In this document: piece after piece, positions 59,232 to 64,000 of the stretch
How positions within the stretch are numbered: the first letter of the stretch is position 1
Layout of the letters: every line of letters begins with the position of its first letter
NCBI GenBank assembly: GCA_050948905.1
Contig: JBMNES010000001.1
Span: forward strand, 496,001-560,000
Length of the DNA: 64,000 bases
Reading direction: 5' to 3'
Origin: DTKD01 sp050948905
Lineage (GTDB): Bacteria; Armatimonadota; UBA5829
Made by a program: the position numbers and the translations under genes
Notes under the pieces: model-generated
The model's input: only the letters and a program-made list of their open reading frames with translations
What the model was told of the DNA's origin: nothing
Databases searched by the model: none

Positions 59232-59660
59232 TTAGTCTTCATCTGAACCTAAAGCTGCGAGCACATCTTCAGTGAGGCTGGCGTTGAACTCGTCCCAGGC
59301 GGATTTGCTCCAGATTTCGACCTTGTCGGTCAACCCCACAATCCAGGTCTCATCTCCCGGTTTGATTCCCGCGTGGTCAAGAAGCATTTGAGGAATGGCG
59401 ACGCGGCCCTGCTTATCCGGAGTGCACTCGCTTGCCGCTCCCAAAAAGAAACGTTCCAGCTTAAGTCCCTTTGTGTCGAGCAACGATTTCGGGGTGAGTT
59501 TTTGTTGGATCTGTGGCCAGGTCTTTTCGGGGAATATCCACAGGCAGCCGTGCAACCCGCGAGTCAACACGAAGCACTGCCCAAGCTTCGTGCGAATCTT
59601 CGCCGGAATTACCGTCCTGCCTTTGCTATCTACCGAATGTGCGTAAGAGCCCGAAAACAA
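59232..59660 (-). CDS. mraZ: Transcriptional regulator MraZ, separated from the dcw cluster
   Basis: The 142-residue protein is a double AbrB-like fold: 'FSGSYAHSVDSKGRTVIPAKIR' and 'ASECTPDKQGRVAIPQMLL' are the two DNA-binding repeats. MraZ normally is the first gene of the division and cell wall cluster, before mraW; here the next gene downstream is the convergent dedA. The start is TTG after GGAGAAT. It very likely controls its own promoter through the three MraZ boxes just upstream. The end has extra acidic residues (GSDED). Confidence 0.93.
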   Translation of the reverse strand: MFSGSYAHSVDSKGRTVIPAKIRTKLGQCFVLTRGLHGCLWIFPEKTWPQIQQKLTPKSLLDTKGLKLERFFLGAASECTPDKQGRVAIPQMLLDHAGIKPGDETWIVGLTDKVEIWSKSAWDEFNASLTEDVLAALGSDED

Positions 59661-59717
59661 GGCATTCTCCGTTGGAATATTGCCAAATCGCCATTTATTG
59701 GGCAGCTTCGGCTTATT

Positions 59718-59777
59718 TCACCACTTCCTACCACTAACTACCACCAAATTATAGTACATCCAGCATTAGACAGTCAA
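59718..59777 (-). promoter_or_regulatory. mraZ promoter with three MraZ boxes
   Basis: On the minus strand TTGACT (59772-59777), 18 nt, and TATAAT (59748-59753) form a near-consensus promoter. Directly downstream lie three direct repeats with exact 10-bp period: GTGGTAG (59738-59744), GTGGTAG (59728-59734) and GTGGTGA (59718-59724). Three or four repeats with a 10-bp period are the known layout of MraZ operators. Their place over the transcription start suggests repression. Confidence 0.85.
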
Positions 59778-59820
59778 GGTTATTTGAGGTTTAGTAAGCT
59801 GACGAAACAGAAGATTTTAA

Positions 59821-61239
59821 CTATTTTTTGGAGGTTGCGAGATGTGGATGGGTCGGGGGTTCGACAGCGCCTCTGACCGCGCTGGTGATTATTCCGACAG
59901 CGGCGATTGCGGCGACGATTGTGGTGGCATAGTGCATTGAATTGGTTACTGAGACAGCTTTGGACAGGTGTTGAGTAGTGTGTAATTTCTGCGCATATAA
60001 TAGTCCCGCGATGGCTGTTCCGACTGCGAAACCGGTGTTGCGGGCGGCCGCCAGAAGTGCTCCCGCGACTCCTTGAGCGTGCTCCGGTGCGGAGCCCATG
60101 ATGGCGCTGTTATTGGGGGATGTGAAGAATCCTATACCGATTCCGATAAGTGCGAGGTGAATAACAACGGCTAGTGATTGTGAACCTGGTTGTAGCTGCC
60201 GTAGAAGCAGCATACCCAGCACTACCACGCTCATCCCGGATGTGGCGGGGATCCTCACCCCGATTCTATCGGAGAGCCAGCCCGCCGGAGCAGCCACTAT
60301 GGCCATCGCTATCGAGGTGGCGGTCAATAGTAAGCCCGCTTTGTCGACGCGATAGTGCCCGGCGTCTATAAGGTAAAACGGCATCAAAAAAGTCACCGAA
60401 GAGTTCGCGACGTAGTTCAGAAACGCCGCAGCCGTCGATGCGCCGAACATACGGTTTTTGAAGAGTTTCAGGTCGAGCATAGGGTGCACGATGCGCATTT
60501 CGGCGACAATAAATACCGCAAATGCCGCCGCCGAGATAACGAACATCGTTATAATCACGGGGTCCGACCAACCCATAACCTGGACCTTGGTCAATGCCAA
60601 GAGAAGCGTAGAAAGGGCGACGGCGAGCGTGATTGCACCTATGGGGTCCAAAGTTGCACTGGATCTCTGTACGTCGCGTTTTAATACGAGGTAGCCCAAA
60701 GGAATGATGATCATTCCGATTGGAAGGTTAATAAAAAATATCGACCTCCAGCCGAAATTGTGAGTCAACAATCCCCCCAGCGCAGGGCCGACGGAGAGAC
60801 CGAGATAAGTGAGTGTCGCCTGCATCCCCAGCGCCTGGCCCCTTTGTCTCTTCGGAAACGCGCCGGTCAAAACCGCTGGGGCCAACGCGAAGATCATAGC
60901 AGCGCCTGTGGCCTGTATAGCTCGAAAGACGATCAGCGCATGGACACTGGGCGACAACCCGCACATCAGCGATCCTACTGTGAAGATTAGAAACCCGGAT
61001 AAATAGAATCTTTTGCGACCATACATATCCCCCAACCTGCCGACCACAAGCAGCAGAGATATGATAGTGAGGAGGTATACGAGGACTACCCACTCGAGGG
61101 TGGAGAATATCGCTCCTGTCTCGGATTGGATGATGGGAAGGGCTGTGTTTACAACACTGCCATCGACTGCAGACATGAACGTGCCCACACCAACGACAAG
61201 CAGCGTCCACCACTTCCTGTCTATTCCAAACCACAACAT
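59821..61239 (-). CDS. DHA2-type MFS multidrug transporter (EmrB/QacA)
   Basis: A 472-residue protein with 14 predicted spans, as in the DHA2 family. Landmarks: 'FMSAVDGSVVNTALPIIQ' in span 1 (motif D1, with its Asp), 'VGRLGDMYGRKRFY' (motif A), 'LTYLGLSVGPALGGLLT' (motif C) and the mid-protein 'GWLSDRIGVRIP'. Exports drugs or similar compounds with proton influx. It stands alone; the gap behind it (61240-61840) is made of repeats. Confidence 0.92.
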   Translation of the reverse strand: MLWFGIDRKWWTLLVVGVGTFMSAVDGSVVNTALPIIQSETGAIFSTLEWVVLVYLLTIISLLLVVGRLGDMYGRKRFYLSGFLIFTVGSLMCGLSPSVHALIVFRAIQATGAAMIFALAPAVLTGAFPKRQRGQALGMQATLTYLGLSVGPALGGLLTHNFGWRSIFFINLPIGMIIIPLGYLVLKRDVQRSSATLDPIGAITLAVALSTLLLALTKVQVMGWSDPVIITMFVISAAAFAVFIVAEMRIVHPMLDLKLFKNRMFGASTAAAFLNYVANSSVTFLMPFYLIDAGHYRVDKAGLLLTATSIAMAIVAAPAGWLSDRIGVRIPATSGMSVVVLGMLLLRQLQPGSQSLAVVIHLALIGIGIGFFTSPNNSAIMGSAPEHAQGVAGALLAAARNTGFAVGTAIAGLLYAQKLHTTQHLSKAVSVTNSMHYATTIVAAIAAVGIITSAVRGAVEPPTHPHLATSKK

Positions 61240-61295
61240 ACATTACCAGTGTATCAGTTTTTGGAGCATCGCACAATTAATTTGTGGGCCTATGG

Positions 61296-61608
61296 AGAAG
61301 GAATAACGCGAAAGAAGCGAAAATCGGAAATTAGTGGATAGCGCTTCGTTTATGGATCGAACCTCGAACATCTGACCTCGGACATCGAAAAAAGCAGATT
61401 TCTCGCTGTGCTCGAAATGACGAGGAAGGGTGCTCGGAGTTACCAGGGAAGGGATAAACGCGAAAGCGCGAAAAATGCGAAAATGGCGGAAGTTGCTGAG
61501 AAGCGAAAGCTGGTAAATAGTGGATAGCGCTTCGTTTATGGATCGAACCTCGAACATCTGACTTCGGAGCACGAAAAAAGCAGATTTCTCGCTGCGCTCG
61601 AAATGACA
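61296..61608. repeat. Two 90-bp direct repeats and AACGCGAAAGCG repeats
   Basis: Positions 61332-61421 and 61518-61608 are nearly identical (a dozen differences at most). Each ends in a TTCGAAATGAC-family copy and begins with TAGTGGATAGCGC. Copies of the GATAAACGCGAAAGCGCG repeat (61446-61475, and a looser one at 61296-61325) precede them. The order of pieces is the same in both, so a larger unit was duplicated in tandem. Confidence 0.85.
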
Positions 61609-61623
61609 AAATTGAGGGGTTGT

Positions 61624-61775
61624 CAACCGACAACCGATAACCGACAACCGATAACCGACAACCGATAACCGATAACCGATAACCGACAACCGACAACCGA
61701 TAACCGATAACCGATAACCGACAACCGACAACTGATAACCGATAACCGACAACCGACAACCGATAACCCTCAACT
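61624..61775. repeat. Heptamer tandem array CCGATAA/CCGACAA
   Basis: Twenty 7-bp units, almost all CCGATAA or CCGACAA, stand in irregular order and end in CAACTCCCC. Shorter relatives occur at 58204-58276 and 35218-35238, the latter with the same CAACTCCCC end. The array precedes the MDR oxidoreductase gene by 65 bp. No gene is encoded. Confidence 0.92.
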
Positions 61776-61840
61776 CCCCATGATTATACTGCTGCTGAAG
61801 TGGGCATTTAGTAGTCAAGAATCAACACGGAGGTGCTGTG

Positions 61841-62788
61841 ATGGGCAAAATGCAAGCTGCGATTGTAGATCCGAGCGCGCCAGGCCATCTCGCGTTGCAC
61901 GAAGTGGAGGTCCCCACTCCGGCACGTAATGAAGCGCTGGTCAAGGTGGCGGCAGTTTCGATGAATCAGGGCGAGGTTCGATATGCGCGCCAATGGGAGG
62001 CGGGGCGTTCGATCGGCTGGGATCTGGCCGGAATTGTGGAACAGCCTGCTGCAGATGGATCCGGGCCGAAGGAAGGCGCCAGAGTTGTGGGATATGTGGA
62101 TAAGGGCGCGTGGGCGGAGAAGGCTGTGGTGCCGACACACGCTATCGCCGAATTGCCCGACCACGTCTTTTTTGAGCAGGCTGCGACACTGCCGGTCGCG
62201 GGTTTGACCGCTTTACATGTGCTGGAAAAAGGCAGAGGATTGCTGGGTCGCAACGTATTGGTGACCGGGGCCAGCGGCGGCGTCGGGTTATTCGCCTGCC
62301 AGTTAGCGAAGCTGATGGGTGCTCGCGTCGTAGGGCTGATCCGCCGAGAGGAGCATCGCGATATTGTAAATAAGTCGGATGCTGACGAGGTTGTAGTCAG
62401 CGAGGACGGCAACGGAATACAGGATTTTGGGCCGTATCGCCTCGTTGCCGAGTCCGTAGGCGGAAAAGTGCTGGGCCACGTCCTGAATCATCTGGATCAC
62501 GACGGAATATGCGTTTCATTCGGCAATTCCTCACAGCAGCAGACAGACTTCGACGCATGGAACCTGCTCAGGCCCGGTCGAGCCAAATTGTATGGATTTA
62601 TGCTGTTCCGCGAACTTGGAACAGAGCCCGCATCGGAGGGCCTGGCCCGGCTGGTCAAACTCGTCGCCGACAGAAAACTGCATCCGAGGATCACAAAGGA
62701 AGAGCCAATGGAGAAAGTCGGCGAGGTGGCCAAGGATTTGATGGATAGAAAGATCGCGGGCAAAGCGGTGTTGAGGTGGTGGATATAG
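61841..62788 (+). CDS. Zinc-free MDR-family oxidoreductase (quinone reductase-like)
   Basis: The 315-residue protein has a GroES-like start ('KMQAAIVDPSAPGHLALHEVEVPTPARNEALVKV'), 'EQAATLPVAGLTALHVL' and a Rossmann fold with 'NVLVTGASGGVGLFACQLAKLMGARVVGL'. The catalytic and structural zinc ligands of alcohol dehydrogenases are missing, which points to a NADPH:quinone or enone reductase. ATG 61841 lies 7 nt after GGAGG; GTG 61838 is too close to it. It ends next to the convergent DUF4350 gene. Confidence 0.88.
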   Translation: MGKMQAAIVDPSAPGHLALHEVEVPTPARNEALVKVAAVSMNQGEVRYARQWEAGRSIGWDLAGIVEQPAADGSGPKEGARVVGYVDKGAWAEKAVVPTHAIAELPDHVFFEQAATLPVAGLTALHVLEKGRGLLGRNVLVTGASGGVGLFACQLAKLMGARVVGLIRREEHRDIVNKSDADEVVVSEDGNGIQDFGPYRLVAESVGGKVLGHVLNHLDHDGICVSFGNSSQQQTDFDAWNLLRPGRAKLYGFMLFRELGTEPASEGLARLVKLVADRKLHPRITKEEPMEKVGEVAKDLMDRKIAGKAVLRWWI

Positions 62789-63790
62789 CTAATTGCCCTT
62801 GAGCAGCTTAGTTTCCAGAGCGTGAATCTGCCTGGCCATTGACAGAAGCTCCGGTTGGGTAAGCTCAGTGCCGGATTTATCGGAATCGAGAAGTCGTTTA
62901 ATACTGGTTGCCGTCTGTTTATCGAGGCGATTTTGCAGTCGCTCGACGATTGCCCGTGAGTCGGAATCGGAATTAAGACCAAAGCTGCGGCACAGGCGCT
63001 GCCGGAAGGATTGTAGCAGAATATCAGCGGCCAGGTCGGAGGCTCCGGCACGTTCATATAACCTGGCTACGGATTCGACGTACTCAAACTCGGGCCTGCG
63101 CGAATTAGACTCCGGCAGGCCCCTCACTGCACCAAACCTGCGCGCCTGTCCGTAGCCTAACGCAATTAATGCAACGGCTATTATGACCGCTGCGATTCTG
63201 ATTTGCTGCGGGAAAAACCCTATGAAGGCTATCGGTTTTGATCTTTGCAGCCCGTGGTGATATTCGTCAAAGAGGATAAGATCATTCGCAGTATTCGGCC
63301 TGGCATGTGCGGAGATTAGATCAAGGACGGGCAGAGCGCGGCGGTAGTCGGCCAGAGACTTGTTGGTGAGCAAGTCCTTCGTCAGCCGCACATATACCTG
63401 GCCTTTGCCGATCGATCGGTTGGTTTTGAATCCAGCGGGCAACTGCTTAGTGGAACTGGCGAGAAATACAACGACTCCGCCGTCGTTAACCCATCGCTGC
63501 AGCGCGGCAGTCTCTTCAGGCGCGATCGGATGCTCATCCAGAGGCTGGATTACCAACAGCACTTTTGAGTCGGCGGGGAGTTGATTGTATGGATCGTGTA
63601 ACCTGGCGACGTTGTAGCCGAGTCTCTCGCCGAGCAGAGTATAAAACGCCTTGACTCCGTATTCGTTGGTGGAATATGAGGTGCTGACGGTGGAAGTGGA
63701 CCTCGGCTGCCGGGTTGAAAACAAAGCCATCAGCACGACGAGCATCACAAACACCCCTATTAAAAACCATGCGTCTTTGGAGGGTCTCAT
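62789..63790 (-). CDS. DUF4350 membrane protein
   Basis: The 333-residue protein has one N-terminal span (about 8-26), an extracytoplasmic GATase-like domain ('STNEYGVKAFYTLLGERLGYNVARL', 'LQRWVNDGGVVVFLAS'; about 40-180), a second span (about 195-212) and a cytoplasmic helical tail. It is typical of DUF4350. Such genes stand next to DUF4129, MoxR ATPase and DUF58 genes in a conserved cluster of unknown purpose. Its ATG overlaps the stop of the upstream DUF4129-like gene (ATGA). Confidence 0.82.
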   Translation of the reverse strand: MRPSKDAWFLIGVFVMLVVLMALFSTRQPRSTSTVSTSYSTNEYGVKAFYTLLGERLGYNVARLHDPYNQLPADSKVLLVIQPLDEHPIAPEETAALQRWVNDGGVVVFLASSTKQLPAGFKTNRSIGKGQVYVRLTKDLLTNKSLADYRRALPVLDLISAHARPNTANDLILFDEYHHGLQRSKPIAFIGFFPQQIRIAAVIIAVALIALGYGQARRFGAVRGLPESNSRRPEFEYVESVARLYERAGASDLAADILLQSFRQRLCRSFGLNSDSDSRAIVERLQNRLDKQTATSIKRLLDSDKSGTELTQPELLSMARQIHALETKLLKGN

Positions 63791-64000
63791 TTCGCCTGCT
63801 CGGTTAAAATGTTGAATACATGCACGGCGTTGACGTAATCCTCTTTCTCACATGTCTCACCGCCGTAGATTTTGCGATCGAAGTCGACGGTGATCGGCCT
63901 GAGTTGCTGATATTGATCGTTGTGGCCACCGCTGGATAGCTCTCGGAGGTATTCCCAGTTGGTGCGGCTGCGCTCGAATCTGAGCAGGCTAATGTCGTCG
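63787..64000 (-). CDS. C-terminal end of a DUF4129-like protein (cut by the window edge)
   Basis: An open frame enters from the window end and stops at 63787-63789. The visible 70 residues contain 'TNWEYLREL', a Thr-Val-Asp-Phe stretch, 'RKIYGGETCEKEDYVNAV' and an end in 'TEQAK'. This matches the C-terminal domain of DUF4129 proteins, where a Tyr-Gly pair follows a Phe/Trp-rich strand. It overlaps the DUF4350 start by 4 bp, in keeping with the known gene pair. The start is outside the window. Confidence 0.7.
   Translation of the reverse strand, partial: DDISLLRFERSRTNWEYLRELSSGGHNDQYQQLRPITVDFDRKIYGGETCEKEDYVNAVHVFNILTEQAK

Noticed and set aside
61243..61818. Minus-strand open frame of 191 codons with SVIGYRL repeats
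   Set aside because: It is the heptamer array (7 x 3 = 21 bp, open in all frames) plus dispersed repeats; not a gene.

Overview
The window looks like chromosomal DNA from a diderm, free-living bacterium, most likely a member of the Armatimonadota or a near relative. This placement is inferred from gene content, not measured. Supporting points are an outer-membrane secretin of a type IV pilus, lipoproteins, a PEP-CTERM protein, several secreted beta-propeller, Golvesin-like and PKD proteins, DUF4838 and GH2-like carbohydrate-active enzymes, the block cinA-thpR-recA-recX-rny-ymdB, and intergenic spaces full of short dispersed palindromic repeats. I saw no phage or plasmid functions. The only mobile DNA is two insertion sequences side by side.

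Layout. 0-14 kb: a secreted NHL-like protein, an MFS transporter, a compact ABC pair with a degenerate ATPase, two tandem 904-residue GH2-like enzymes, a CAP-domain protein, a sugar-dehydrogenase-like lipoprotein and an HD-GYP protein. 14-18 kb: a PHP phosphatase, then two divergent tRNA-Arg genes with an IS256-family and an IS1202/ISTde1-like element packed between their promoters, then tRNA-His and a terminator. 18-27 kb: flavodoxin, a DPPR-synthase-like UbiA protein, a PKD protein, and the minus-strand DNA/RNA maintenance block cinA-thpR-recA-recX-rny-ymdB, where an rny leader hairpin covers the ribosome binding site. 27-31.4 kb: an AbrB-Doc toxin-antitoxin pair and a large DUF4838 secreted enzyme. 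31.4-41 kb: a long minus-strand gene series (small membrane protein, DUF362, PASTA kinase, rpe, ribD, ribE, ribBA, ribH, htrA, yfcE) encoding riboflavin synthesis plus envelope quality control and signalling. 41-56.6 kb: aroB and the type IV pilus operon pilMNOPQ, with an extra STN-domain protein carrying a Gly/Tyr-rich tail and, upstream, a 2462-residue secreted protein that may be a PilY1 analogue. 56.6-64 kb: a PEP-CTERM protein, DedA, an orphan mraZ with clear MraZ boxes, a DHA2 transporter, a zinc-free MDR oxidoreductase, and the end of a DUF4129-DUF4350 gene pair.

How parts work together. The minus-strand block at 42.5-56.6 kb reads as one surface-machine locus: a giant secreted protein, the inner-membrane PilMNO platform, PilP, a stand-alone secretin-N0-like protein and the PilQ secretin. 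PilM (about 140 extra residues with repeated FDL motifs) and the STN protein both depart from textbook pilus parts, and this is where I would look first for something new. Nearly every non-coding gap over 100 bp holds copies of three palindrome families (8-9 bp arms, 6-nt loops), one longer repeat with the core TTCGAAATGAC, and heptamer or 21-23 bp tandem arrays grown from them.
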